Below are positions 45,901 through 54,210 of a stretch of DNA of 61,925 bases, one piece after another (the first letter of the stretch is position 1; each line of letters opens with the position of its first letter). Source of the DNA: Parabacteroides sp. PFB2-10 (GTDB lineage Bacteria > Bacteroidota > Bacteroidia > Bacteroidales > Tannerellaceae); assembly GCF_029893085.1 (NCBI RefSeq), contig NZ_JARXWI010000020.1, positions 1-61,925 on the forward strand, read 5' to 3'. Under the pieces are notes generated by a model. That model was not told where the DNA came from. It saw only the letters and a program-made list of their open reading frames with translations, and made no database searches. Made by a program: the position numbers and the translations under genes.

Positions 45901-46508
45901 GGAATACCGTTGGTATTCAGTTTAGAAAGAATATCTTCCGCTTCAAAATACCAGGCCATCTCCGAATAGGCACGGGCTTGCCAGATCTTAGCTTCGGCCA
46001 CCACCTCCGGATCGTCGGCATAATGGCGTGAGATATACGAGAAGGTAGCTGCCGCCTGCAGAAAGTCGGCATTATAGAACTGTCCCTGCCCAAGCATCAG
46101 CCAACTGTGTTTCAAGAAAGGATTGTATTCTTCTTTATCCTGCAAAGCCACCTGCTTGGGATCATTGCGCCAGCCTGGCTTGCGTGCCGGCTTGGTACCG
46201 ATAGAGTGAAGTTTGATGGCTTTATTGCTTTTTTCGATCGCCCGGTCGAAAGGACCGCCGGGATTGGCTTTGTCTTTGGGTTTCGCGCTGATCGGATACA
46301 TATGGATCCTGTCCGTATAGTTCTCCTTGTAGTTGCGCTGCATATTGTTAAGGCTCTCGTCAAACGATACCTTTCCATTATAGTAAATATTATAACGGGT
46401 CGTAAAGGAATGGTAAAAGCGGGTCGCCCTGGTGTTCTTCTTTGTACTGCAAGAGAGGAGTAGGAGGACCGCCAGAAAGGGAATGATATGATAAAAGCTC
46501 TTTTTCAA
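42975..46508 (-). CDS. PorW/SprE-like TPR lipoprotein (type IX secretion accessory)
   Basis: 1177 residues. A lipoprotein signal (lipobox LLSC, Cys20) precedes the conserved RATRFYHSFTTRYNIYYNGK, then many TPR-type helices (about 130-420 and 590-760). Acidic Pro/Glu runs follow (about 960-1040), and a long, very highly charged Lys/Glu/Arg coiled coil closes the protein (about 1050-1177). The N-terminus matches PorW (Porphyromonas) and SprE (Flavobacterium), outer-membrane lipoproteins that couple the T9SS motor to the translocon. The charged tail is longer than expected for these proteins. The gene is 22 bp after the metal permease gene on the same strand. Confidence 0.85.
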   Translation of the reverse strand: MKKSFYHIIPFLAVLLLLSCSTKKNTRATRFYHSFTTRYNIYYNGKVSFDESLNNMQRNYKENYTDRIHMYPISAKPKDKANPGGPFDRAIEKSNKAIKLHSIGTKPARKPGWRNDPKQVALQDKEEYNPFLKHSWLMLGQGQFYNADFLQAAATFSYISRHYADDPEVVAEAKIWQARAYSEMAWYFEAEDILSKLNTNGIPKKNRKQYEAVMADYLIKEGRIEEAVPYLRTAIKAEKNKLQRTRMKYLLGQIYTDLEMPSMAYDMFRQVPKANPPYELEFAARIRQTEVFAGSNYQKMIRMLERMGKQDKNKDFLDQVYYAIGNIYISREDTVNAIANYEKAVEKSTQHGMDKAIAQIRVGDIYFQMGDYIKAQPHLSGALAGIQKEYKDYKRVAHLSSVLDELVIHAEAVHLQDSLQTLARMPEEERLAVIDKIIEQVIKEEEEAKKEADRETYLAEQQAQGTGINRPGMEGSGITVPTAGGAGGFYFYNQQTVAQGKTQFQRRWGRRALEDNWRRSNKKMTTFDDPQEENLAEGAAQTDTPLVDEEGNMIEGGETILETELSDDPKTRDYYIQQLPLTEEDIAASDLIIEDGLFHMAMIYKDKLEDFPLSIGAFEDLERRFPEHQNRLESYYQIFLMAIRMGDKELEERYKQLIIREFPESDYAIAVADPDYEYNIRMMDVVQDSIYQLTYDAYLDGNVAMVRENYQLVSEKYPLAKLMPKFMFLDALSYVETADVEGFKEALRALLDRYPNADVSELAGEMLKGVLRGRALVQGSVRGMTWNLRFGDGEMSEADSARVFTDKRQAPHRMMLIFPTGSIDRNQLLFAVAAYNFAHFLVKEVDLSFEEAGPVTMLMITGFYHFDEIVQYYKMIHGEGGYAQALNRDVSIFPISEDNYETLMRGKTLDEYVDFFEETYGEELADMIARWRLRQNADEQEAEEEAAAAAERELLRDEPEAVVEEPVVMEEIPEEEEPIVPEEVTPEEERTIPEEGEDIPTEEVIEEIDIQVADSIAIEVTPDSVPALQTVPEEKQLTLEEIEEIRRREAEEKAAQEAEDLARKEQERLDREALLAKQKAEEEVLLKAKAEQEKQQEADRKAKLKQAEKDRKARQKAQEQLRKQKEKENKARLKQREKDRREKEKLANQRLKEREAAARKAQKEKEAAARARAKQRK

Positions 46509-46530
46509 TTCATTGATAATGACTAATTGC

Positions 46531-47334
46531 TTAACGACGAATCAGCGCTTTTATTGCTTTTGCCGCCAAAAAGAAGACCACCAAAATCAGGATAATAAAC
46601 GCCCCGGAAGGCACATTGAAGAAATAGGAGAGGAAAAGCCCGGTGACACAAGCCAGAAAGCCAATGCCAATGCTTCCCCAGATAATCTTTTTGAAGTCGG
46701 AGGTAAAGATATTCATGCAGATCTGCGGGAGTGTCAGCATACTCATCAATAGCATAATGCCCACCAACCGGATAGAAAAGACAATCGTAACCGCAATAAA
46801 GAACATCATCACATATTCGACAAGCCGCACGGGAAGCCCCTGTGTCACGGCAAAGTCGCGATCGAACGCCACGTACACAATCTCCCGCAAGAACAGACTG
46901 AACAGCCCGATCAACAGCAACGCCAATACCCCCATCCAGATGAGGTCGGAGGTCGTGATAGTCAATATATTTCCAAAGAGGAATGCCGACAGGTTGGGCG
47001 TATAGCCCGGTGTGAGGAAGATAAAGATAACCCCCAGCGCCATGCCCAGCGACCACACGCCGGCAATGGCCGAATCTTCGCGTATGTTCTGTGTTTTGCT
47101 GGCCCATTCCACCCCGAAAGCCGATAAGACTGAAAACAATAACGCCATCCATATCGGGTTGGTGCCCAAGTAGAACCCCAGCCCCAGCCCGCCGAATGAC
47201 GCATGGGTAATGCCTCCGCTGATAAACACCAACCGACGAGCCACCACATACGTGCCGACCATACCGCAGGCAATGGCCGTCAGTATGCTGCCAATCAAGG
47301 CATGTTGGAAAAAGGCGTAGTGTAAGATATCCAT
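46531..47334 (-). CDS. Metal ABC transporter permease (ZnuB/MntB type)
   Basis: 267 residues with about eight helices and the ABC-3 family signature (RRLVFISGGITHASFGGLGLG; VYVAFDRDFAVTQGLPV; SIRLVGIMLLMSMLTLPQ). Such permeases import zinc, manganese or iron with an ATPase and a binding protein, neither of which lies in the window. The porW-like gene follows at 22 bp, so the two are likely co-transcribed. Confidence 0.92.
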   Translation of the reverse strand: MDILHYAFFQHALIGSILTAIACGMVGTYVVARRLVFISGGITHASFGGLGLGFYLGTNPIWMALLFSVLSAFGVEWASKTQNIREDSAIAGVWSLGMALGVIFIFLTPGYTPNLSAFLFGNILTITTSDLIWMGVLALLLIGLFSLFLREIVYVAFDRDFAVTQGLPVRLVEYVMMFFIAVTIVFSIRLVGIMLLMSMLTLPQICMNIFTSDFKKIIWGSIGIGFLACVTGLFLSYFFNVPSGAFIILILVVFFLAAKAIKALIRR

Positions 47335-47340
47335 CTCTTT

Positions 47341-47450
47341 AAATTATGAATTATAAATTATGAATTATGAATGGAAGACTGCTTCGTGAAGCATAAAGTA
47401 ATGAAAGGCATCAGCAATTCATAATTCATAATCCATAATTCATCATTAAT
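47341..47450. repeat. AT-rich inverted repeat (ATTATGAATTATGAAT type)
   Basis: Arms built from AATTATG/CATAATT units (47341-47372 and 47415-47450) enclose about 42 bp. The right arm covers the stop codon of the next gene. It has the look of a small non-autonomous mobile element. Confidence 0.7.
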
Positions 47451-47862
47451 TTCTTCTTTCCCCCAAAATCAGAAACGCCTCCGCTTTCAGGGCATCGGGC
47501 AGTTCCAGGCCACGGAGTTGCAGGCTTCGGATCCATCCGGCCACTTCTGTTTCCCGAAGGGTCATCAACACCTCACGAAACTCTTCGACCGCCTCCTCTT
47601 CGTAGGCCTCTGCCGCCACACCCCGGAAACGATCCAAGTCTTCGTCTTCAAAATATTCAATCTCTTTGCTCACGGCAGCCAATAAACTATCCCGTTCACA
47701 CAATTCATGTTGTCCGCAGCACACCTCCGGAATCTCCTTTGCTTCCGGAATGACATCAATCTCTCCCCGCTCCAGCATCTGCTGAAACTTCCGGTTGCGG
47801 AAAAAGCCCAACGCCGCTGCCACAACACCCAATACGATTAATCCAAGTAGTAAATAAAACAC
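47446..47862 (-). CDS. Hypothetical single-helix protein with CCGxHxxCE motif
   Basis: 138 residues. One N-terminal membrane helix (about 2-20) is followed by a basic stretch and then VCCGQHELCERDSLL (Cys48, Cys49, His52, Cys55), a possible metal or cluster site. The remainder is an acidic helical domain (about 65-138). I do not know the family. It precedes the metal permease gene on the same strand, with a repeat between. A role in metal handling is conceivable but unproven. Confidence 0.65.
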   Translation of the reverse strand: MFYLLLGLIVLGVVAAALGFFRNRKFQQMLERGEIDVIPEAKEIPEVCCGQHELCERDSLLAAVSKEIEYFEDEDLDRFRGVAAEAYEEEAVEEFREVLMTLRETEVAGWIRSLQLRGLELPDALKAEAFLILGERRN

Positions 47863-47890
47863 CGGTTATCTATATATAAATGATTTATTC

Positions 47891-49396
47891 TTATTTTACC
47901 AATTTGTCTTGCTCTAAAAGCAAATCTATCTTTTCACGTAACATCTTACTCGGACGCACATGCGTACCATAGTCCACAATAACACCTTGTCTGTTTACCA
48001 AAATACCGTAAGGAAAACCCATGGGGGAAAAGGTCGTTGCCAAAAATTGATATTCATCGTCAGTAGCAAAATAAATACGTGAGTCATGAATCCCTTTTTC
48101 CCAATATATCGCACGGGTTGCACTATTATCAGGAGTTACACAAATGAAAGAAACATTCAAATCCTCGTCGCCGTAGTCTTCCATGAGTTTTACAAGTTCT
48201 CCCAAAACAACTTTACACGGAGAACACCATGATGCGCTAATGTTAATGATTTGCACTTTCCCATGATTTGGAGCAATGGTTTGATCAAGCAGATTTTTGT
48301 AATCTAACGACATGGCATTTGTGAAATCTTTCGGACGCCCAAGCAAATAGGACGAAATATCTTCGGGATTTTCCATTTTTATGCGAGTCATCCGGTACTC
48401 CTGCATCAATCGATCGAGCAGATAGGCATTGTCAACATGTACGCTATATTTCTCAAAACCATCCAAATCTTTTTGTACAAGAGAATGTGCTGCCAGTACC
48501 GTAAACATGAAATCTTTAATAACATCTGTTTTTGCAGTCTTTTTAACTAAATCCACGAAATCAGCATCCGTCTCTGGCGCTGCAATGTATCCTGTAGCCG
48601 ATAAAAGCGCCACAATAAAATGGAAATGTGTATTGGCATAAAGATCGGAATGAAAGTATTTAACGGCGACATCGTTCAGTTCATTCATTAATGCCTCTTC
48701 ACTCATTGTTTCCTTACCATAAACAATCTGCCGCCGCGACCATGAGCCAAAAAGACTTCGGTAATAGTCCAGTTCAATCATTGCTTCCGTTAGCGAAACA
48801 ACCTCATCACACACACTGTTTTCCTGCAAAAACGCTTGCCGCCTGTCGCGATAAAGACGTCGTTCTTCATCCAGTTTTTCCCTGACTTCAGACCAGGAAC
48901 AGTTTATTTCACAATCGGTTCCCACTCCAGTATAGTTATAATGGGCATTGCGGTATGCGGTAGCGTCGAAAAACTTGAAAAAATCACGATTTACTTCAGC
49001 CGATTTACCTCCTGATAAGCGAACATCCAGCAAATTATTGAAATCGATCTCTACATGTAAACTATCCCCTGGGATCAGCCACAAAAAATCAAGATAAGGC
49101 GGCATACTCAGGTCTTGAGGACGGGCTAAATCAATTTCAAAGGAAAAAGTACCATCATCTTTGATTGGCGCTTTGATTTGAAAAATCCTGGCTTCACCCG
49201 ACACACGAGAAACGTCAATAGTTATATCCTTCGTATTAGGATAAACATGCCTGTTCTGTATGTTTCCCGTGATGATGGTGGATTTATTAGACAAACCCTC
49301 CACAGACAAATGAGTATTATCATTACTCTCGCTTTTGCATTGAAGTAATAATAAACTGAATAAAACAACAACCAATTTAATTCCTAATTCTCTCAT
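47891..49396 (-). CDS. TlpA-like thioredoxin-fold lipoprotein
   Basis: 501 residues. A lipoprotein signal (LLLLQC, Cys about 20) is followed by an N-terminal beta-rich domain (about 30-140), a helical middle, and a C-terminal thioredoxin-fold domain (about 370-501). The active site is SASWCSPCK and the cis-proline region is SPMGFPYGILVN. Such proteins keep periplasmic or outer-membrane partners reduced or oxidised and are abundant in Bacteroidales; the partner is unknown. It is the first gene of a minus-strand run, with aroA 31 bp upstream, so co-transcription with aroA is possible. Confidence 0.88.
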   Translation of the reverse strand: MRELGIKLVVVLFSLLLLQCKSESNDNTHLSVEGLSNKSTIITGNIQNRHVYPNTKDITIDVSRVSGEARIFQIKAPIKDDGTFSFEIDLARPQDLSMPPYLDFLWLIPGDSLHVEIDFNNLLDVRLSGGKSAEVNRDFFKFFDATAYRNAHYNYTGVGTDCEINCSWSEVREKLDEERRLYRDRRQAFLQENSVCDEVVSLTEAMIELDYYRSLFGSWSRRQIVYGKETMSEEALMNELNDVAVKYFHSDLYANTHFHFIVALLSATGYIAAPETDADFVDLVKKTAKTDVIKDFMFTVLAAHSLVQKDLDGFEKYSVHVDNAYLLDRLMQEYRMTRIKMENPEDISSYLLGRPKDFTNAMSLDYKNLLDQTIAPNHGKVQIINISASWCSPCKVVLGELVKLMEDYGDEDLNVSFICVTPDNSATRAIYWEKGIHDSRIYFATDDEYQFLATTFSPMGFPYGILVNRQGVIVDYGTHVRPSKMLREKIDLLLEQDKLVK

Positions 49397-49427
49397 TTCT
49401 ATTACTCTATGAATTCAAGAAATTTTT

Positions 49428-50660
49428 CTATTCTTCTCTACTTATCTGAAATCCCGCTGCTTTCAAGTCTTCCCAATACCTCGGATAGCTTTTACTGACC
49501 ACTCCGGGATCAGCCATAGTGATCCCTTCCGGGCACGCCAAAGCTATCGGAGCAAAAGCCATCGCCATACGATGGTCTTCGTAGGTGACAATCACCGGAT
49601 CTTTTTCAGTTTCACATCGTTCGCCATCCCACTCTAAGAGGCTGTTTGCCTTGTCTTTCAACACATACCCCAGTTTCCGCATCTCTGCCTTCAGGGCTTC
49701 GATACGGTCGGTCTCTTTGATCTTCAGGCTTTGCAGTCCGGTGAACCGGAAAGGGATATTCCGCATCGCACAGGCTACCACGAAGGTTTGCGCCAGATCG
49801 GGTTCCTGCACAAAGTCATAAATCAATTTGCGACAACTGTTTCCATTCGGTTTCAATACAACACCTTCCGGCGTGTAGGTCGTGCCAATACCCAGTTGCG
49901 CAAATAGTTTCGCCCCGGCGGCATCGCCTTGCAGGCTATGTTTGAAAAGCCCTTTCAGTGTGATCTCCGCCCCCGGCGCCAACAGCGCGATCGCATACCA
50001 GTACGAAGCTGCGCTCCAGTCGCTCTCTACCGTAAAGGGGATCGGGCGGTATTCGCCCGGGCGGATCCGGATCCGGTTGCCTGTCCATTCCGACGTTACG
50101 CCGTATTGTTCCATAAGGCTGAGAGTCAATCGGATATAAGGTTGCGAAATAACGGTTCCCTCCAGATGCAGTGTAAGCCCTTTCTCCATATACGGAGCAA
50201 TCATCAACAGGGCCGAGATGTATTGGGAGCTCACATCGCCTGCCAGCGAGATCTCCCCTCCCTGCAGGGCGCTGCCCAAGATACGGAGCGGAGGATAGCC
50301 CTCTTTCTCCATATATTCGATCTTTGCCCCGAGGCTGTTGAGCGCGTCGACCAATATCCTGATCGGGCGGTTTTTCATTCGCTCCGTTCCGGTAATTGTC
50401 CATTCGCCTACGATCTTGGAAAGAAAAGCGGTCAGGAAACGCATGGAGGTGCCTGCCGCGCCCACGTCGAAGTGCGTATCGTTCGATTGAAGCGCACCCA
50501 CCATCACTTTTGTATCATCGCAATCCGCCAGGTTCTGAACTTCCTGATCGCTATAACTTAGTGCATTCAGAATCAACACCCTGTTGCTGATGCTTTTAGA
50601 AGCAGGAAGTGTCACCGTAGCCCGAAGCAAACGCTCCGGTGCCTTGATCCTATAGTTCAT
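49428..50660 (-). CDS. aroA: 3-phosphoshikimate 1-carboxyvinyltransferase (EPSP synthase)
   Basis: 410 residues, the sixth step of the shikimate pathway, joining PEP to shikimate 3-phosphate. ASKSISNRVLILNAL (substrate lysine), GAAGTSMRFLTAFL, KNRPIRILVDALN and the C-terminal KETDRIEALKAEMRKLG and EDHRMAMAFAP are present. The start at 50660 is selected because the -7 element lies about 30 bp upstream and family members begin here; the frame extends to 50840 inside the neighbouring gene's end. The length is slightly under the usual 427. Confidence 0.95.
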   Translation of the reverse strand: MNYRIKAPERLLRATVTLPASKSISNRVLILNALSYSDQEVQNLADCDDTKVMVGALQSNDTHFDVGAAGTSMRFLTAFLSKIVGEWTITGTERMKNRPIRILVDALNSLGAKIEYMEKEGYPPLRILGSALQGGEISLAGDVSSQYISALLMIAPYMEKGLTLHLEGTVISQPYIRLTLSLMEQYGVTSEWTGNRIRIRPGEYRPIPFTVESDWSAASYWYAIALLAPGAEITLKGLFKHSLQGDAAGAKLFAQLGIGTTYTPEGVVLKPNGNSCRKLIYDFVQEPDLAQTFVVACAMRNIPFRFTGLQSLKIKETDRIEALKAEMRKLGYVLKDKANSLLEWDGERCETEKDPVIVTYEDHRMAMAFAPIALACPEGITMADPGVVSKSYPRYWEDLKAAGFQISREE

Positions 50661-50688
50661 CTTTGCCTTAATCTTTAAGATAGAGAGA

Positions 50689-50696
50689 CAAAGGTA
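50689..50696 (-). promoter_or_regulatory. -7 element of aroA
   Basis: TACCTTTG on the minus strand between the deacetylase stop and the aroA ATG. Confidence 0.55.
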
Positions 50697-50713
50697 CGAA
50701 TTTAATCTAAAAA

Positions 50714-51721
50714 CTACTTCGTAATACGAACAATCCCCCCATCGGGAACTGCTTCGAACTGAATATAGGTTTGTCCGTCTATTTCGATCAGTTTCGAAGA
50801 AACGGTTTTCCCGTTTTGGGTCACTTCCGCCTTCTCCCATTTCGCAGGCAGTTGCCTCCGGATGGTGAGGGGATACTGATAGATCGCGTCATCCAATCCA
50901 TCGGTCACCTCGAGCGTGATCTGCGTGGAAGAAAGATTTACTTCTTTGATTGTTGCGGCATCTCTCTCTTTTATGTAGAGTACCACCTCTTTGAACGAGG
51001 CCACCCAGAAATCATCTCTGACCTTATCCATATATTCCACGCTCTCGCGCAGAAATTCGGCCGTCACGGGCGAATAGCTGTTGTCGTCGATCCCGTGCAT
51101 CATCAATACCAACCAGCCATTTTCGGCTGTAGCCATGGCGAGCTTCTCTTGGAATGCCGGCAGGTCGTTTACCCCCAGGCTGCCGCAATTAATAGCGCTG
51201 ATGTTATAGAAATCGGCTGGTGTCTTTGCTACGATACGTCCCGAGCAGATACGTCCGGCGATGAAGTATTGACTGATTGTTTTCACATCGCCGACCGCAC
51301 AATTGGGGTAAGCGATTGTCATGCCGTTTTCATTCGTAACGCCCAGTTCCGAATGAAGAATCGATATCGATTCGGTGTATTGTTTTATCTGTTCTTCCAC
51401 CGTGAGCCGCCCCAAGACGGGATGCGACACCGTATGGCTTCCTACTTCGTGCCCATTGGCTACCGCCCGGCGAATATCATCCCAGTTAGGTCCCCAGGCA
51501 GGAACCGGATAAAGGGTCAGTTTAAAGTCGTATTGGTCGAAAAGCGGAACGGCAATGGCAAACTGATTCGGACAATGATCGTCAAAAGTGTAGGAAACGG
51601 CAGCCTGCGTGAAGTTTTTCCAGTCCGCGATTTCATAAACACCCGGTTCCGGCTTTGTGGAACAACTACTACACACCACCACTGCCCCTACCAGGAAGGT
51701 GAACAAAGTTTTACTTTTCAT
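50714..51721 (-). CDS. Polysaccharide deacetylase (NodB/CE4) lipoprotein
   Basis: 335 residues. A lipoprotein signal (VVVCSSC, Cys20) is followed by a CE4 domain (about 35-240). SYTFDDHCPNQF gives the acidic pair Asp47/Asp48, and HEVGSHTVSHP gives metal ligands His96 and His100. The usual Gly after TFDD is His here. A beta-sandwich-like tail (about 250-335) ends the protein. CE4 enzymes remove acetyl groups from chitin-like, xylan or peptidoglycan sugars; this one would act in the periplasm or on the surface. It is transcribed alone from a promoter at 51745. Confidence 0.88.
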   Translation of the reverse strand: MKSKTLFTFLVGAVVVCSSCSTKPEPGVYEIADWKNFTQAAVSYTFDDHCPNQFAIAVPLFDQYDFKLTLYPVPAWGPNWDDIRRAVANGHEVGSHTVSHPVLGRLTVEEQIKQYTESISILHSELGVTNENGMTIAYPNCAVGDVKTISQYFIAGRICSGRIVAKTPADFYNISAINCGSLGVNDLPAFQEKLAMATAENGWLVLMMHGIDDNSYSPVTAEFLRESVEYMDKVRDDFWVASFKEVVLYIKERDAATIKEVNLSSTQITLEVTDGLDDAIYQYPLTIRRQLPAKWEKAEVTQNGKTVSSKLIEIDGQTYIQFEAVPDGGIVRITK

Positions 51722-51744
51722 ATCGATTCATTTTTATGGTTTTA

Positions 51745-51752
51745 CAAATATA
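51745..51752 (-). promoter_or_regulatory. -7 element of the deacetylase gene
   Basis: TATATTTG on the minus strand, about 24 bp before the ATG. Confidence 0.5.
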
Positions 51753-51877
51753 TTACATATCTATGGCTTTTGTATCATCGTCTTTCACCGACACGATTTT
51801 CTGTAGGAAAATTCTCACCACATAAAATGAATTCCTCTAATTATATACCGATTCAATCACCCTACAATAATGTAAAC

Positions 51878-52053
51878 AAACGTTAAATTGCCCATTTTCG
51901 AAGAAACCCCGAATTTACGATTTGTAATTTCCGAGGGACTTTGCGCGCAAAAACGAGGGACTTCGGAGACAAACTCCCGGGAGAAACACTTTTTAACGTA
52001 TGGATTTGTAAGTAAAAGGGGTGGTTTTGCTTACAATCGCGATTTTAACATTT
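51878..52053 (-). repeat. R1 dispersed intergenic repeat, copy G
   Basis: A reverse copy with ends AAACGTTAA and TTAACATTT and all internal palindromes. It is followed on its outer side by R2 copy 2, mirroring the R2-R1 arrangement at 24.5-25.0 kb. Confidence 0.86.
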
Positions 52054-52095
52054 GGGAGGAAGGAGTGTGAAAATAGGTGGTGAGATCTTCAGATC

Positions 52096-52387
52096 GGAAA
52101 GAAATTGAAGATACAAGGTATATCAGATCAGTATCTAAAAGCTCCCCTTCTTAGAAAAGAAGGGGGGGACCGCTGCTTGCAGCGGTGGGGTAATTTGAAT
52201 TCTTTATAAATGTTTTTCCTATTTCTTTGATAGTCACAAATACACAAAACAGAACAAATGTGTGATTTTAAATACATCAAACTACCCCACCATCGCAAGC
52301 GATGGTCCCCCCCTTCTTTTCTAAGAAGGGGAGCCTTGGATAGTGATTCCTATAACCTTCACATCTTACATAATTTAAACCTCCCCC
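52096..52387 (-). repeat. R2 hairpin element, copy 2 (inverted)
   Basis: The reverse complement of 24492-24791, nearly identical in the core (52141-52335) and diverged with small indels at the outer end. It has the same four hairpins. Confidence 0.88.
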
Positions 52388-52491
52388 ACTCCCATCTCCT
52401 TCCATTCTTTCCTTATTCGAAAAAACACCTTACGCATTTACCGGATGCTCAAGCGAGCTTGTCTCTGCGTTCAGCTTTCATTATCTTTGTC

Positions 52492-52499
52492 CATTGAAA
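52492..52499 (+). promoter_or_regulatory. -7 element of queF
   Basis: TATCTTTG, leader of about 57 nt. No convincing preQ1 riboswitch was found in the leader. Confidence 0.5.
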
Positions 52500-52562
52500 G
52501 GGGATTCTCTTTCCGTGTGCTTATTTAACCACGTTTAAAAACAAGAATAGATTGACAACAAC

Positions 52563-53024
52563 ATGAAAAGAGAAGACGAACTACATCTTTTGGGAGGAAC
52601 AACGGAATACAAGCAGGACTATGCACCTGAGGTATTGGAGGCGTTCACCAATCGGCATCCGGAAAATGATTATTGGGTACAGTTCAACTGTCCGGAGTTT
52701 ACCAGTCTTTGCCCGATCACCGGGCAGCCCGACTTTGCCACCATCTACATCGATTATATCCCTGACACCCGTATGGTGGAGAGTAAGAGCCTGAAACTCT
52801 ATCTGTTTAGCTTCCGCAACCATGGCGCCTTTCATGAAGATTGTATCAATATCATTCTGAAAGACCTGATTGCCCTAATGGATCCGAAATACATCGAAGT
52901 GACAGGAATATTCACCCCCCGGGGAGGCATCAGTATCTATCCTTATGCCAACTACGGACGCCCCGCTACCAAATACGAAACTTTGGCCGAAAAGCGGCTG
53001 TTCGAACACCAAGGAAAACTGTGA
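52563..53024 (+). CDS. queF: 7-cyano-7-deazaguanine reductase (preQ0 reductase)
   Basis: 153 residues, the short type I QueF. It reduces preQ0 to preQ1 with NADPH on the way to queuosine in tRNA. The covalent catalyst Cys50 in [13 protein letters not shown], Asp57, and the family signature ESKSLKLY (73-80) with Phe/His in NHGAFHED are all present. No other queuosine genes are nearby. Confidence 0.96.
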   Translation: MKREDELHLLGGTTEYKQDYAPEVLEAFTNRHPENDYWVQFNCPEFTSLCPITGQPDFATIYIDYIPDTRMVESKSLKLYLFSFRNHGAFHEDCINIILKDLIALMDPKYIEVTGIFTPRGGISIYPYANYGRPATKYETLAEKRLFEHQGKL

Positions 53025-53058
53025 AGAATCCGGCCGATTGTTTTTATAAATAATAGCC

Positions 53059-53066
53059 TATCTTTG
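53059..53066 (+). promoter_or_regulatory. -7 element abutting the first glycosyltransferase gene
   Basis: TATCTTTG ends 5 bp before the ATG at 53072, so the transcript would begin at or next to the start codon. Confidence 0.45.
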
Positions 53067-53071
53067 CAGAT

Positions 53072-54166
53072 ATGAAACGATTACTTTTCATTCGCTACAG
53101 AAGATCCGGGGCAATCGATGCCGGAGGTGAACAGTGTACCAATGCTAATTATCGTATACTGTCAGAATTGGTGGGTGAAGAAAATATAACCACATACTAC
53201 ATTCATGAGAGTCAAAGTAAGAAGCAGCTGTTACTCCACATATTTTCTATATTGATACACTTCCTGAAAGGCTATTATTATGGGCTCTCTCCTCAGAAGG
53301 TAGATCATATTGCCCGCTTGGCAAAGGAATATGATTACGTCTTTATCGATAGAAGTATTTTCGGGGTCATTGCCAAAAAACTAAAGAAAGAGCAATACAA
53401 AGGCAAGATCATTACCTTCTTCCATAATGTGGAGTCGGTCTATTTTGCAGCCAAGATAGGACGATGGAAGCCCTGGCGACCGATAGTCGTTCGTTGCGTG
53501 GCTCAAAATGATCAGCAAGCATGCGACTATTCGGATGTGATCATTGCGCTCAATAAAAGGGATCGGGAAGAGATCGAAAAGCGCTATCACCGGACGCCTG
53601 ATATTTTGACGCCAATCGTATTTAAAGATGTGTATAAACGGGATATCTACCCGGAGGGAATGACAAGCCAAACGCCCCTTTGCCTGTTTTTAGGCACCCA
53701 CTTACCCATGAATGTGCGGGGTATTCTATGGTTTGTCCACCATGTGTTGCCATATGTAAACATCCGTTTGCAAATTGTCGGCAAAGGAATGCACGCCATC
53801 GTTCCAAAAGTAAAAGAATATGCGAATATCGAAGTCTTAAGTGATGTGCCCGACCTACGCCCTTATATCGAACAGGCCGACTTTATGCTTCTCCCGATCT
53901 TTGAAGGAAGTGGTATGAAAGTAAAGACCTGTGAAGCCCTGATGTACGGGAAGAACATCATCGGAACAGCCGAGGCCTTCGAAGGCTACGATGTAGACTT
54001 CAAAAAAGTCGGTGCCTTATGCCATACCCAAGAAGAGTTTATCAAAGCACTACAAACATTTTCTCAACACCCCATCCCCCGCTTTAACCCCTATTCCCGC
54101 CAGCTGTTTGTCGAGAATTATTCGGAAGAGGAGCGGATGAGAAGGTTTAGAGAGGTGATAAAATAG
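53072..54166 (+). CDS. Glycosyltransferase (GT4-like), start of polysaccharide cluster
   Basis: 364 residues of GT-B fold. The N-terminal half includes ITFFHNVESVYFAAKIGRW; the C-terminal half has LCLFLGTHLPMNVRGILWFV (donor-site start) and LLPIFEGSGMKVKTCEALMYGKNIIGT, in which the EGSGMKVKTCEAL segment corresponds to the EX7E donor motif. It transfers a sugar during surface-glycan assembly; donor and acceptor are unknown. It lies 44 bp before the three tandem paralogous transferases and probably begins that operon. Confidence 0.85.
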   Translation: MKRLLFIRYRRSGAIDAGGEQCTNANYRILSELVGEENITTYYIHESQSKKQLLLHIFSILIHFLKGYYYGLSPQKVDHIARLAKEYDYVFIDRSIFGVIAKKLKKEQYKGKIITFFHNVESVYFAAKIGRWKPWRPIVVRCVAQNDQQACDYSDVIIALNKRDREEIEKRYHRTPDILTPIVFKDVYKRDIYPEGMTSQTPLCLFLGTHLPMNVRGILWFVHHVLPYVNIRLQIVGKGMHAIVPKVKEYANIEVLSDVPDLRPYIEQADFMLLPIFEGSGMKVKTCEALMYGKNIIGTAEAFEGYDVDFKKVGALCHTQEEFIKALQTFSQHPIPRFNPYSRQLFVENYSEEERMRRFREVIK

Positions 54167-54210
54167 AAAAGCCGTTAAAAAAGAATTCACTAACTAACTA
54201 ATTATTGACA

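Noticed and set aside
52500-52562. A possible preQ1 riboswitch in the queF leader (CGTG/CACG stem followed by an A-rich tail ending AAG).
   Set aside because: The stem is only 4 bp, and the conserved loop and tail bases of known classes are not met.
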